Assembly (NCBI RefSeq): GCF_005771635.1
Contig: NZ_VBWP01000004.1
Location: 124,001 to 188,000, forward strand
Origin: Culicoidibacter larvae
GTDB taxonomy: Bacteria; Bacillota_I; Bacilli_A; Culicoidibacterales; Culicoidibacteraceae
Length of the DNA stretch: 64,000 bases
Direction: 5' to 3'
Made by a program: the position numbers and the translations under genes
Notes under the pieces: model-generated
What the model saw: only the letters and a program-made list of their open reading frames with translations
Database searches by the model: none
What the model was told of the DNA's origin: nothing
Part shown: positions 8,602 through 18,091 of the stretch, piece after piece
Layout: every line of letters starts with the position of its first letter
Numbering within the stretch: the stretch's first letter is position 1

Positions 8602-10374
8602 ATGAACGAGGACAAAAAGAAAAAGAGATTTAAAATGCCCACTTCCTATACGGTATTGTTTCTAATTATTATTGTATTAGCAATATTAACCTGGATTATT
8701 CCAGCTGGTAGATATGATACTGTAGGAAACTGGACAAGTGAAATCCCGGTAAGTTTAAAAGCCGGGGATGTACTAAAGTTAAAATTTGAGCCTACCGGCG
8801 GTGACACTTCTTCGCAAGAAGTGACATTGACCGTAGGTGATACTGATCCGGTTACTTCCGGAGAAATTACTATTAATCCGGTAGCGGTTGATGATACAGA
8901 AATTTCTGGTGATGCGGCACCTGGTGATAGTGTAAGTATTACCTGGCCTGACAATAGCAATAGTGTAGCTATTTCAGAAGATACCGGAGATTATATTGGT
9001 GGTACTTATCATTCAACTGAACAAAGTCCACAAGGGTTCTGGGAAGTTGCTATGGCACCAATTAATGGTATGTTAGGTACTGATTCAACCGGTGGAGCTA
9101 TTGAAGTATCGCTCTTTGTGTTGATTATTGGTGGATTCTTAGGTGTCGTTACTAAAACTGGAGCAATTGATGCAGGAATCGGTGCGGTTGTAAAAGCCAA
9201 TAAAGGACGGGAAAAACTATTGATTCCAATCCTGATGGCAATATTTGCTTTAGGTGGAACCACATATGGTATGGCTGAGGAAACAATGGCGTTTTATCCA
9301 TTGTTAATCCCGGTAATGATTGCCGCTGGCTTTGATACGATGACCGCCGTCTCGATTATATTAATCGGTGCCGGCGTCGGGGTGCTTGGTTCAACGGTTA
9401 ACCCGTTTGCAACTGGGGTGGCCTCACAAGCGGTTGGTCTATCACCTGGTGATGGTATTATATGGCGTTTGCTAATTCTTGCGCTTTCATTAGGAGTAGG
9501 TATTTGGTTTGTGTATCGGTATGCTTCAAAAGTTGAAAAAGACCCTAGCAAATCAATGGTTGCTGAGAACTGGGAAGATGATAAAAAACATTTTGCCTTA
9601 AGTGAAGAGGCTGGTAACGGATTGAGCGGCAAACAGAAATGGGTGCTGATTATATTCGGGGTGACCTTTGTCATAATGATCGCCTCACTGGTACCATGGG
9701 ATATGATTATTCCGGGATTTGACTTCTTTATTAATGTTAATGACTGGATTCATTCAATTCCAATTATTGGTAACTTGGTTGGGCAAGATTCATTACCGCT
9801 TGGTTCTTGGTACTTCCGTGAAATCACGATGCTATTCTTAGTAATGGCAATTGTTATTGGTTTTGTTTCACGTCAAAAAGAAACTGTATTCATTGATTCA
9901 TTCATCGATGGTGCGCGTGATTTATTAGGTGTTGCATTTATCATTGGTTTGGCACGTGGTATTCAAGTTATTATGAACGATGGTCAAATGACTGCAACTG
10001 TGTTGTATTGGGGTTCACAAGCCTTGCAAGGCTTGCCGGCAGCGGCATTCGGGGTACTAACATATGTATTCTATATACCAATGTCATTCTTAATTCCATC
10101 AACTTCAGGTTTAGCGAGTGCGACGATGACCATTATGGGTCCACTGGGAACCTTTGTAGGTGTTGATCCTTCGGTAGTAATTACTGCCTTCCAGTCAGCC
10201 AGTGGTATTGTTAACCTGATTACACCGACTAGTGCGGTTGTAATGGGGGCACTGGCAATTGGTCGAATTGAGTATGGTAAGTGGTTGAAATTTACTTGGC
10301 CACTGCTCGTAATTCTTTTCGTTATCAGTGCTGTAGTTATTGCTGCTGCATCGATATTCTCAGGAGTTATTTAA
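8602..10374 (+). CDS. YfcC-family amino acid transporter with inserted extracellular domain
   Basis: Membrane protein of 590 residues in the YfcC/ArcD-like carrier group, probably the arginine-ornithine exchanger of this operon (substrate inferred from context). The first membrane segment is near residues 15-33, followed by the family motif IPAGRYD. Family members normally reach the GTYH..PQGFWE motif a short distance later. Here it is delayed to residue 133 by an insert of roughly 90 residues. The part ISGDAAPGDSVSITW (from residue 101) resembles bacterial Ig-like modules of adhesins. From residue 145 on, the usual repeated membrane helices continue, with motifs GGTTYGMAEETMAFYP and PSTSGLASATM. 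AGGAGG precedes the ATG. Confidence 0.88.
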   Translation: MNEDKKKKRFKMPTSYTVLFLIIIVLAILTWIIPAGRYDTVGNWTSEIPVSLKAGDVLKLKFEPTGGDTSSQEVTLTVGDTDPVTSGEITINPVAVDDTEISGDAAPGDSVSITWPDNSNSVAISEDTGDYIGGTYHSTEQSPQGFWEVAMAPINGMLGTDSTGGAIEVSLFVLIIGGFLGVVTKTGAIDAGIGAVVKANKGREKLLIPILMAIFALGGTTYGMAEETMAFYPLLIPVMIAAGFDTMTAVSIILIGAGVGVLGSTVNPFATGVASQAVGLSPGDGIIWRLLILALSLGVGIWFVYRYASKVEKDPSKSMVAENWEDDKKHFALSEEAGNGLSGKQKWVLIIFGVTFVIMIASLVPWDMIIPGFDFFINVNDWIHSIPIIGNLVGQDSLPLGSWYFREITMLFLVMAIVIGFVSRQKETVFIDSFIDGARDLLGVAFIIGLARGIQVIMNDGQMTATVLYWGSQALQGLPAAAFGVLTYVFYIPMSFLIPSTSGLASATMTIMGPLGTFVGVDPSVVITAFQSASGIVNLITPTSAVVMGALAIGRIEYGKWLKFTWPLLVILFVISAVVIAAASIFSGVI

Positions 10375-10395
10375 AAATACATGGAGGTTTAGACT

Positions 10396-11331
10396 ATGAA
10401 GATTGTAGTTGCTTTAGGCGGTAACGCACTTGAAGATGGTGCGGCACCAACAGCAGAAAATCAATTAAATGTTATTCGGGAAACGGTCGTTCATGTTGCC
10501 AATCTCATTGAAGCTGGGCATGAAGTTATTATTGCTCATGGCAATGGCCCGCAGGTGGGACGGATTCTTATCCAAAACCACGCTGGTCGTGAACTGACTC
10601 CGGAATTACCATTGGATGTTGCAGATGCAATGAGTCAAGGGTTAATTGGTTATCACATTCAACAGGCATTGGATTATGAATTAAAAAAACGTAAAATGCC
10701 TAAACCAGTGGTATCATTAATTACCCAAATCGTTGTTGATAAAAACGATGCCGGCTTTACTAATCCAACAAAGCCGATTGGTCCATTCTATAGTGAAGCC
10801 GAAGCGAAAGCTTTGGCGAGTGAACAAGGAATGACGGTGAAAGAAGATTCAGGACGTGGTTGGCGTCAGGTTGTTGCTTCACCAATTCCACAGAAAATTG
10901 TTGAACTTGAAAGTATAAAAACTTTAGTTAATAATGGTGTTGTGGTTATTGCGTGTGGTGGCGGCGGAGTTCCGGTTATTGAAAATGATAACGGTATGTT
11001 TGAAGGCCGTCCGGCTGTTATTGATAAAGATTTTGCCAGCGAAAAGCTAGCGGAAGATTTAAATGCTGATATGTTAATTGTGTTAACAGCAGTTGATCAA
11101 GTTGCTATTAATTTTAATAAACCAAATCAGGAAAACTTAAGTCATTTATCAATTACAGAAGCACAAAAATATGTTGACGAAGGTCAATTTGCACCTGGCA
11201 GCATGTTACCAAAAGTGCAGGCTTGTATGAAGTTTGCGGCAAGCAAAGCTGGCCGCAAAGCCTTAATTACTTCGCTTGAAAAAGCAAAAGAAGCAATTGA
11301 GGGGCATAATGGTACGGTTATTGAAGCGTAA
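10396..11331 (+). CDS. arcC: carbamate kinase ArcC
   Basis: Transfers phosphate from carbamoyl phosphate to ADP, giving ATP, CO2 and ammonia, the energy-yielding last step of arginine catabolism. Its 311 residues match the family. Amino-acid-kinase motifs are VALGGNALEDG at the N-terminus, AHGNGPQVG near residue 50, CGGGGVPV and the IDKDFASEKLAEDL helix with conserved Lys/Asp. It is the last gene of the arc operon and is followed by an intrinsic terminator, so arcA to arcC read as one unit. The unit runs arcA, arcB, dipeptidase, transporter, arcC. Confidence 0.98.
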   Translation: MKIVVALGGNALEDGAAPTAENQLNVIRETVVHVANLIEAGHEVIIAHGNGPQVGRILIQNHAGRELTPELPLDVADAMSQGLIGYHIQQALDYELKKRKMPKPVVSLITQIVVDKNDAGFTNPTKPIGPFYSEAEAKALASEQGMTVKEDSGRGWRQVVASPIPQKIVELESIKTLVNNGVVVIACGGGGVPVIENDNGMFEGRPAVIDKDFASEKLAEDLNADMLIVLTAVDQVAINFNKPNQENLSHLSITEAQKYVDEGQFAPGSMLPKVQACMKFAASKAGRKALITSLEKAKEAIEGHNGTVIEA

Positions 11332-11340
11332 ATATTTAGA

Positions 11341-11372
11341 AAAGTCCAAGTATTCAGTACTTGGGCTTTTTT
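11341..11372 (+). terminator. terminator of the arc operon
   Basis: AAAGTCCAAGTA (11341-11352), loop TTCAG, TACTTGGGCTTT (11358-11369) with a T tract to 11372. Confidence 0.9.
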
Positions 11373-11401
11373 GCGTTTCTCGCTTTCCCCAAGGTAAATT
11401 G

Positions 11402-11410
11402 TGATATAAT
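11402..11410 (+). promoter_or_regulatory. extended -10 promoter of yfmF-yfmH
   Basis: TGATATAAT contains TG-A-TATAAT, an exact extended -10, 28 bp before the yfmF start. No clear -35 is seen. Confidence 0.5.
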
Positions 11411-11437
11411 GACTTTGTACTGAAGGGAGTCGTCAGA

Positions 11438-12712
11438 ATGATAGTAAACAAACAAGAATGGCAAGGTTTAAATATTAATACAATTCAAACTGAAAAATTT
11501 AAAACACTAACATTTATTGTCCAATTTAAAAATAAGTTGAAAGCTGATTCAGTTGCAGCCCGTAGCCTGGCAACAATTTTGCTAAAAAAGGCAACCAAAA
11601 AATATCCGAGCAATAAGGCATTGCAAAAATATTTGGATACTCTTTATGGTGCGCGACTGACCAGCTCAATTAGCCGCAAAGGGGATTTGCATCAGACTGC
11701 AATTCAATTGACAGTATTAAATCCGGCATATGTTGCGGATGAAAGCTATACAATTGAATCAATTATCCAGTTTTTATATGAGGTTATTTATCAACCAGCA
11801 GAAGAAAATGGTGGATTTTTAAATGATGAGTTCACAGTTGAAAAACGGAATCTTGAGGAAACAATCAAGGCCACATATAATGATAAAATTCAATATAGTT
11901 TGCAACGCTTAAATGATATTATGTGTGCTGATGAACCATATATCGTGCGCGCATATGGAGTGCTAGAGGATTATGGAAAATTGACTGCCGCAAATGTTTT
12001 TCAGTATTATAAAAAAATGCTAGCGGAAGATGAAATTAAAATTTCAATAATTGGGGATCTTGCGGAATTACCGATTGAATCTATGTTTAAGACTATTTTT
12101 CCGGTGCAAGAAAATCATAAGGAAAAAATCCAGATGGAATTCTTTCCGAAGATTATTTCCGAAGTGAAAGCTGAAATTGAACATCAGGATATTACTCAGA
12201 GTAAACTGAACATCGGATTACGAACAAATATATTTACCAATAGTTCAATGTACTTTGCGATGAAAGTTGCTATTGGTATTTTAGGTGGCTTTCCACACTC
12301 AAAACTATTTACTAATGTTCGTGAAAAAGCTTCATTGGCATACTATGCGAGCAGTTATTATGATGGATCTAATGGTATGGCAATTATTTATGCTGGAATT
12401 GAGGCGCAAAATTTAACCAAGGCTGATGCAATTATTCGGGAACAAATTACAGATATGTTGAATGGAACATTTAGTGATGAAGATTTAAGCATGACCAAAC
12501 GTTCAATGATTAATGATTTGCGTGAAGCCGCTGATTCTGTTGGCGGTATGAGCACATTGGTAGATGCTATTGAGAGTCTTCCAGCTATTTATTCATTGGA
12601 AGACTGGTTGGCAGCATTTGACCGGGTTACCCGCGCCGATGTAGTCAGCGCAATGCAACATGTACAAATTGATACCACATATATTTTAACATCAGAAGGT
12701 GAGGTGCAGTAA
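11438..12712 (+). CDS. M16-like protein YfmF (inactive partner)
   Basis: A 424-residue protein with the two-domain M16 peptidase fold but no HxxEH zinc motif, so it is probably the non-catalytic half of a heterodimer with the next gene. Paired YmfF/YmfH proteins in Bacillus have the same lengths and order. They are annotated in that lineage as linked to EF-P 5-aminopentanol modification, a functional link not testable here. The motif KLFTNVREKASLAYYASSYY in the second half matches the substrate-clamp region of M16 subunits. Its TAA stop shares one base with the ATG of the next gene, so translation is coupled. Confidence 0.85.
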   Translation: MIVNKQEWQGLNINTIQTEKFKTLTFIVQFKNKLKADSVAARSLATILLKKATKKYPSNKALQKYLDTLYGARLTSSISRKGDLHQTAIQLTVLNPAYVADESYTIESIIQFLYEVIYQPAEENGGFLNDEFTVEKRNLEETIKATYNDKIQYSLQRLNDIMCADEPYIVRAYGVLEDYGKLTAANVFQYYKKMLAEDEIKISIIGDLAELPIESMFKTIFPVQENHKEKIQMEFFPKIISEVKAEIEHQDITQSKLNIGLRTNIFTNSSMYFAMKVAIGILGGFPHSKLFTNVREKASLAYYASSYYDGSNGMAIIYAGIEAQNLTKADAIIREQITDMLNGTFSDEDLSMTKRSMINDLREAADSVGGMSTLVDAIESLPAIYSLEDWLAAFDRVTRADVVSAMQHVQIDTTYILTSEGEVQ

Positions 12713-13989
12713 TGGAGCGATTAGAATACACGCAATTAAAAGAAACGGTTTATTTTAAGAAGTTGAGCAATGGCTTACGGGTATATTTAATACCTAAGCC
12801 TGAATTTAATAAAACTTTTGCTACTTTTACCACTGCTTACGGAGCGATAAACTCTCAGTTTACGCCTCGTAACGGGGAACACGAGGTTACTGTTCCGCAC
12901 GGTGTAGCACATTTTCTGGAACATAAAATGTTTGAACAAGTAGATGGTGATGTCTTTTTAGAGTTTAGTCAACGAGGAGCCAGTGCCAATGCTTATACTT
13001 CACTAGACGAGACCTGTTATTTATTCTCGGCAACAGATGCTGTTTATGAGAATATTGAAACATTATTAAACTTTGTTCAGGATCCATATTTTACTGATGA
13101 AAATGTTGAAAAAGAAAAAGGTATTATTGAGCAAGAAATAAAAATGTATGCTGATAATCCTTCATCAGTTTCTTACCAGAAAATGATGAAGTTGCTTTTC
13201 CCTAATCATCCGGCGGGCATAGATGTTGCCGGCAGTGTAGAGTCGGTTCACGCAATTACAAAGGAAGATTTATATACATGTTATAATACATTCTATCATC
13301 CAAGTAATATGATATTAGTTGTTGCCGGAAATTTTGAGTTAGAAACAATGATGGCAACTATCGAGAAAAATCAGAATGATAAGGTATTTGATGAAAATCA
13401 GACTATTGTTCAACATACAGTTTTTGATACGTCTGAGATTGTGGAACGAATTGAGCGGATAAAAATGGATGTTGCAATGTCAAAAGTGCGGGCAGCAATC
13501 AAAATTACTAAGGATATTCAAGATCCTATTGCAAGATTAAAGCAAGATTTTGCACTTCAATTTCTCTGTGAACTTGCCTTCAGCAACACTAGTGATGCAT
13601 ATGAGCGCATGATGGCTGATGAGGTAATTAATAATAGTTTTGGAACGCTTGTTAATTATACAGAACAATACGGTTATATTCTTTTTGCTGGCGATACTAA
13701 TAAGGTTGATGATTTTATTAGTGAGTTAAAGCGAACTTTTATTGATCGTTCATATATACAAGCTGAACAATTGGAACAAATTAAGAAGCGAATGACTGGT
13801 GAGTTTTTAATGGCATTGAATTCTTTAGAGTTTGTTGCCAATGATTATGCTGAATATGCTTTTATGGGAGTTTCTTTATTCGAATTGCCGGATATTATTC
13901 GAGATATTACTATCAGTGATGTTATTGAGGCTCATAAAACATTTTTTGCTAATGCTCAGCTGGCTATTTCAGTTATTGAACCAAAGTAA
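12712..13989 (+). CDS. M16 metallopeptidase YfmH (catalytic partner)
   Basis: A zinc peptidase-like protein of 425 residues. The inverted zinc motif HFLEH occupies residues 67-71 (His67, Glu70, His71). The downstream third ligand lies in the EKEKGIIEQEIKMY helix around residue 140. It has the typical M16 N-terminal domain followed by a degenerate C-terminal repeat. It overlaps the upstream partner by one base. Together they would form a closed-chamber protease for short peptides, or a processing enzyme; the substrate is unknown. No clear terminator follows. Confidence 0.88.
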   Translation: MERLEYTQLKETVYFKKLSNGLRVYLIPKPEFNKTFATFTTAYGAINSQFTPRNGEHEVTVPHGVAHFLEHKMFEQVDGDVFLEFSQRGASANAYTSLDETCYLFSATDAVYENIETLLNFVQDPYFTDENVEKEKGIIEQEIKMYADNPSSVSYQKMMKLLFPNHPAGIDVAGSVESVHAITKEDLYTCYNTFYHPSNMILVVAGNFELETMMATIEKNQNDKVFDENQTIVQHTVFDTSEIVERIERIKMDVAMSKVRAAIKITKDIQDPIARLKQDFALQFLCELAFSNTSDAYERMMADEVINNSFGTLVNYTEQYGYILFAGDTNKVDDFISELKRTFIDRSYIQAEQLEQIKKRMTGEFLMALNSLEFVANDYAEYAFMGVSLFELPDIIRDITISDVIEAHKTFFANAQLAISVIEPK

Positions 13990-14113
13990 TTAGTTTTATT
14001 GCGTAATTTCGAGTCGTTTTATCGTCTTTCAAGCGATTTTTTTCATAAAATTCACACAATAGTTAATTAAATTAAATATTTTTCTTTAATATAACTAAAA
14101 CATTAATTTTAAA

Positions 14114-14142
14114 TTGTAAACAATGTGAAAAAGTGGTATTAT
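14114..14142 (+). promoter_or_regulatory. promoter of ssb
   Basis: TTGTAA (14114-14119), a 17-bp spacer and TATTAT (14137-14142) preceded by TGG. AAGGAGATGAG follows before the ATG. Confidence 0.65.
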
Positions 14143-14167
14143 TTCCGTAGAAGGAGATGAGAAAAAT

Positions 14168-14557
14168 ATGATTAATAATGTTGTAATTATTGGTCGGATC
14201 GCAAATGATCCTGAGTTAAAAGAAACAACGACTGGGAAGATGGTGACGAATGTTACTTTAGCTGTTTCTAGAAGTTTTAAAAATATTAAGGGAGAGTATG
14301 AGACAGATTTTGTGACATGCACACTTTGGTCTGGTATTGCAAAGTCAACGGTTGAGCATTGTGAGAAAGGCCATTTGGTAGGCGTTAAAGGGCGATTGCA
14401 AACCCGTAATTATGAAGACAAAGAAGGAAAACGAATTTATGTAACTGAGGTAATTGCAGAAAGAGTTACATTTTTGAATGCCAGTCGTAATGAGATTAGT
14501 TATCAAAATGAACTTGATAATGAAATTGATGATCATTTAACAGTTGCGGATAAATAA
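14168..14557 (+). CDS. ssb: single-stranded DNA-binding protein, short form
   Basis: OB-fold SSB protein of 129 residues. The N-terminal MINNVVIIGRIANDPELK, the strand FVTCTLWSGIAKSTVEHCEKG and KGRLQTRNYEDKEGKR are all typical. After the OB domain (about residue 105) there is only a short acidic tail ending LTVADK. The usual glycine/glutamine-rich linker and the terminal DDDIPF-type tip, which recruits partner proteins, are absent. Length and tail resemble competence-type SsbB paralogues more than the essential SsbA. It is a single-gene unit with its own promoter and terminator, not flanked by rpsF/rpsR. A role in transformation is therefore inferred. Confidence 0.93.
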   Translation: MINNVVIIGRIANDPELKETTTGKMVTNVTLAVSRSFKNIKGEYETDFVTCTLWSGIAKSTVEHCEKGHLVGVKGRLQTRNYEDKEGKRIYVTEVIAERVTFLNASRNEISYQNELDNEIDDHLTVADK

Positions 14558-14565
14558 ACATGAAA

Positions 14566-14596
14566 AAAACGACGAATCGAAATTCGTCGTTTTTTT
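14566..14596 (+). terminator. terminator after ssb
   Basis: AAAACGACGAAT (14566-14577), loop CGAA, ATTCGTCGTTTT (14582-14593), T tract to 14596. Confidence 0.9.
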
Positions 14597-14620
14597 GTCG
14601 CTTTTATTACTGCAATGTAT

Positions 14621-14706
14621 TGGTATAATTGACTAAAAGCGGTTTTGACCAAAAAAATGGTTTGTTCGGTAAAAAGGTGTTCACAGACATGTTTTTATGC
14701 TATAAT
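14621..14706 (+). promoter_or_regulatory. two candidate extended -10 promoters upstream of alaS
   Basis: TGGTATAAT at 14621-14629 and TGCTATAAT at 14698-14706 both have exact extended -10 sequences. The second has TTCACA at 14680-14685 with a 15-bp spacer. No T-box leader was recognised in the gap before alaS. Confidence 0.5.
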
Positions 14707-14752
14707 ATACGTTAGTATTTTATACAATATTTTAATTTAGGAGCTATACAGA

Positions 14753-17389
14753 ATGAAGAAACGAACAAGTGCAGAAATACGACAACTTTTTCTCGATTTT
14801 TTCGCTGAAAAGGGCCATGCTATTGAACCCAGTGCATCATTAATTCCAGTTAATGATCCTTCTTTACTATGGATTAATAGCGGTGTCGCCGCCTTGAAAA
14901 AATATTTTGATGGTAGTGAAGTGCCAGATTCAAAACGTATAGTTAATGCTCAGAAATCATTACGTACTAATGATGTTGAAAATGTTGGTGTTACTGCGCG
15001 TCACCAAACTTTCTTTGAGATGCTTGGGAATTTTTCAATTGGTGATTATTTCCGGACCGAGGCAGTTACTTGGGGCTGGGAATTTTTGACTAGTCCAGAT
15101 TGGATAGGTTTTGATAAAGATAAATTATATGTAACTGTTTATCCGAGCGATTTAGATACCTATACTTTATGGCGTGATGTTATTGGATTAGATGAGTCAC
15201 AGATTGTTCCTTGTGAGGACAACTTTTGGGAAGTAGGCGAAGGGCCTTGTGGACCGTGTACTGAGATTTTTTATGACCGTGGCGAAGCATACAACTTTGA
15301 TACACCTATCGAAGAATTAAATCCTGCTGGTGAAAACGAAAGATACTTAGAAGTATATAATATTGTTTTTTCTCAATACAATGCTCAAGCAGGTTTAAGT
15401 CGTGATGAATATCAAGAGTTACCAACAAAGAACATTGATACCGGTATGGGTCTTGAACGAATGGTTTCGATTATCCAAGATGGTGCTACAAATTATGATA
15501 CAGATTTATTCTTGCCAATTATTGCTGCTATTGAAAAGCAATCAGGAAAAAAATATTTAAGTGATGCTGAAACCGATAAAAGCATGAAAATTATTGCTGA
15601 TCATATTCGTACTGTTACTTTTGCAATTGCCGATGGAGCTTTGCCATCTAATGATGGTCGCGGCTATGTTATCCGTCGTTTGATCCGCCGTGCCGTTCGT
15701 TTTGCACGAAAATTAGGATTACAGAAAGCATTTTTATATGAGTTATCACCAGTAGTTGCTGAAATTATGGATGCTTATTATCCGTACATTACTGAGAATA
15801 TGGAGTTCATTCAAAAAGTTATTCGTGCAGAAGAAGAAAAGTTCTTGGAAACTTTGCATGAGGGTGAGGAGCTGCTAAAAGAATTGCTGGCAGATAATGT
15901 AACTGTGCTTAGTGGTGAAGATGCTTTTAAACTTTATGATACATACGGTTTTCCGATTGAATTAACCGTTGAATATGCTGAAGAGTATAATATTGAAGTT
16001 GATTTAACAGCTTTTGAAAGTGCCATGGAGGCTCAACGTGAGCGGGCACGTACTGCACGTGGTGAACAAGATTCAATGCATGTTCAGTCAGAAGTATTGC
16101 GCAATTTCAAAGTGCCAAGTGAATTTCTTGGTTATCAATCTACGAGAAGCCGTGCGAAAGTTATTTTTATGATACAAGATGATGAACTTGTTGATATCGT
16201 GCAAGCTGGTGCCGAAGCGATGATTATTATGGACCAGACACCTTTCTATGCTGAAAGTGGTGGTCAGGTTGCGGATACCGGAGTGTTAGTTGCTGATGAA
16301 TTTCAAGCGAGTGTGCTTGATGTTCAAAAAGCGCCTAATGGTCAATCACTACACCGTGTCTTAGTTGAGACTGGAACTTTAAGTGTTAATATGCAAGTTG
16401 AAGCGATTGTAAATAGTAACAATCGTTTGGCAATAACTAGAAATCATACCGGAACACATTTGCTGCATAAAGCTTTAAAAGAAGTTTTGGGAACACATGC
16501 TAATCAAGCAGGTAGTTTAGTTGCACCGGATCGTTTAAGATTTGACTTTAGTCATTTCCAGGCTTTGACAAGTGAAGAGCTCGAGACGGTAGAAGCAATT
16601 GTAAATGATATGATTTGGCGTGCGTTGCCGGTATCAATTGAAACAATGTCAATTGATGATGCAAAAGAACGTGGGGCAATGGCTTTGTTCGGTGAGAAAT
16701 ATGGCGATGTTGTACGCGTTGTTTCAGCAGGTGATGAAAGTATTGAACTTTGTGGCGGAATTCATGTACAGAATACTGCCGAAATTGGTTTGTTCACGAT
16801 TGTTTCAGAGACCGGTATTGGCTCAGGAATCAGACGTATTGAAGCCGTTACTTCTAGAGGTGCATATGAATTGCTTGGTAGTTATAAAACTACTGAAGCA
16901 GAAGTTCGTAAGGTTTTAAAACTGAAATCGCATACACCATTAGTTCAGCATGTTCAAGAAATACTGGCTGAGCAAAAGTTGATGCAACAGAAAATTGAGT
17001 CATTTGAAGCACAATTATTAAATCAAAAGCTTTCAAGTTTAGAAAATGAAGTCAGTTTGGTTAATGAAATTCCGGTATTAGCTTTACAGTTAACCGGTGT
17101 AGATGCAAACGGATTAAGACAGGCTGCTGATCAACTGAAGCAAAAACTTGATTCATATGTAATTGCTTTGTTTGCAGCAACTGAAGAAAAAGTAGTAATT
17201 ATCACTGCTGTATCTAAAGATCTTAACGATCGCGGCATTCAAGCCGGCAGTATTGCTAAAACATTGGCAACTATTTGTGGTGGTAATGGCGGCGGGCGAC
17301 CGGACTTTGCCCAAGCCGGCGGTAAGGATCCAAATAAAATTAACGATGCAATTAATGCATTGTATACATATCTTGAAGAATTGAAATAG
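14753..17389 (+). CDS. alaS: alanyl-tRNA synthetase
   Basis: Charges tRNA-Ala in the cytoplasm. It is full length at 878 residues. The class II catalytic domain begins with TSAEIRQLFLDFFAEKGH and has motif 2 around RHQTFFEMLGNFSIGDYF. The editing domain carries the zinc set, with HTGTH (His565 and His569) and CGGIH (Cys667 and His671). The C-terminal DHHA1-like domain ends GGGRPDFAQAGGKDP. The start follows TAGGAG. It leads a long same-strand cluster (ireB-like, ruvX, DUF1292, mltG) in the order known from Bacillus. Confidence 0.98.
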   Translation: MKKRTSAEIRQLFLDFFAEKGHAIEPSASLIPVNDPSLLWINSGVAALKKYFDGSEVPDSKRIVNAQKSLRTNDVENVGVTARHQTFFEMLGNFSIGDYFRTEAVTWGWEFLTSPDWIGFDKDKLYVTVYPSDLDTYTLWRDVIGLDESQIVPCEDNFWEVGEGPCGPCTEIFYDRGEAYNFDTPIEELNPAGENERYLEVYNIVFSQYNAQAGLSRDEYQELPTKNIDTGMGLERMVSIIQDGATNYDTDLFLPIIAAIEKQSGKKYLSDAETDKSMKIIADHIRTVTFAIADGALPSNDGRGYVIRRLIRRAVRFARKLGLQKAFLYELSPVVAEIMDAYYPYITENMEFIQKVIRAEEEKFLETLHEGEELLKELLADNVTVLSGEDAFKLYDTYGFPIELTVEYAEEYNIEVDLTAFESAMEAQRERARTARGEQDSMHVQSEVLRNFKVPSEFLGYQSTRSRAKVIFMIQDDELVDIVQAGAEAMIIMDQTPFYAESGGQVADTGVLVADEFQASVLDVQKAPNGQSLHRVLVETGTLSVNMQVEAIVNSNNRLAITRNHTGTHLLHKALKEVLGTHANQAGSLVAPDRLRFDFSHFQALTSEELETVEAIVNDMIWRALPVSIETMSIDDAKERGAMALFGEKYGDVVRVVSAGDESIELCGGIHVQNTAEIGLFTIVSETGIGSGIRRIEAVTSRGAYELLGSYKTTEAEVRKVLKLKSHTPLVQHVQEILAEQKLMQQKIESFEAQLLNQKLSSLENEVSLVNEIPVLALQLTGVDANGLRQAADQLKQKLDSYVIALFAATEEKVVIITAVSKDLNDRGIQAGSIAKTLATICGGNGGGRPDFAQAGGKDPNKINDAINALYTYLEELK

Positions 17390-17401
17390 GAGGGGTTAAA
17401 C

Positions 17402-17650
17402 ATGGGAATCGATCAAACAAGAAAATATGATGTTGGCAGTATCCAAAGTGAAATTGTCAAAGAAACACTTACACAAGTTTATGATGCACTTTTAGAAAAA
17501 GGGTACAATCCGGTCAATCAAATTATCGGTTACTTGCTTTCGGGTGATCCAGCATATATTCCACGCTATAAAGATTCACGAAATCTTATTCGTAAGCTGA
17601 ATCGTGATGAAATTATCGAAGAATTATTGAAAAGTTATTTAGCAAAATAG
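17402..17650 (+). CDS. IreB-family regulatory protein (UPF0297)
   Basis: Small cytoplasmic protein of 82 residues that matches the UPF0297/YrzL family over its whole length, with motifs [16 protein letters not shown] and [22 protein letters not shown]. In Enterococcus the homologue IreB is a substrate of a Ser/Thr kinase, phosphorylated on N-terminal threonines; Thr6 is present here. A strong GGAGGGG site sits just after alaS. Its placement between alaS and ruvX is the conserved one. Confidence 0.93.
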   Translation: MGIDQTRKYDVGSIQSEIVKETLTQVYDALLEKGYNPVNQIIGYLLSGDPAYIPRYKDSRNLIRKLNRDEIIEELLKSYLAK

Positions 17651-17665
17651 AGAGTTGGAACACAA

Positions 17666-18079
17666 ATGCGGGTTATCGGCCTGGATGTTGGCACTGTTAC
17701 TGTTGGTATTGCGATGAGTGATCCTTTAGGTTTTAGTGCCCAGCCGCTTGAAACATTTCGGTTTCCAAGTGAGCAATATAAAACTGCGATTCAACATATT
17801 GCTACATTAGTAAAGAAACATGATGTTGAACGAATTGTTATTGGATTGCCCAAAAATATGAATGGCTCAATAGGTCCGTCCGGTGAGCGTTCAAAGGCTT
17901 TTAAAGAAGCTCTGGCAAAAGTTGTTGATGTTCCGCTGGTCCTTTGGGATGAGCGATTGACAACGGTTCAAGCAGAACGAATTCTGCTTGAAGCCGATAC
18001 TTCACGCAAAAAAAGAAAAAAAGTTATCGACACAATGGCAGCTACGCTGATTCTTGATAACTATTTACAATCTATATAG
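17666..18079 (+). CDS. ruvX: RuvX/YqgF Holliday-junction resolvase-like nuclease
   Basis: RNase H-fold nuclease of 137 residues. The first acidic site is in RVIGLDVGTVTVGIAMSDP, the second in RIVIGLPKNMNGSIGPSGERS and the third in LWDERLTTVQAERIL. In bacteria YqgF is implicated in 16S rRNA 5'-end processing and in DNA resolution. It sits in the usual place between the IreB-like and DUF1292 genes, with short spacings that imply one transcript. Confidence 0.95.
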   Translation: MRVIGLDVGTVTVGIAMSDPLGFSAQPLETFRFPSEQYKTAIQHIATLVKKHDVERIVIGLPKNMNGSIGPSGERSKAFKEALAKVVDVPLVLWDERLTTVQAERILLEADTSRKKRKKVIDTMAATLILDNYLQSI

Positions 18080-18091
18080 GAGGCTGTATTT

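Noticed and set aside
14121-14167. The ssb promoter region as an rpsF-ssb-rpsR operon
   Set aside because: No ribosomal protein gene flanks ssb; it is a single-gene unit with its own promoter and terminator.
14598-14752. T-box riboswitch upstream of alaS
   Set aside because: The leader is short, has no TGG-type T-box sequence and no specifier stem that I can find.
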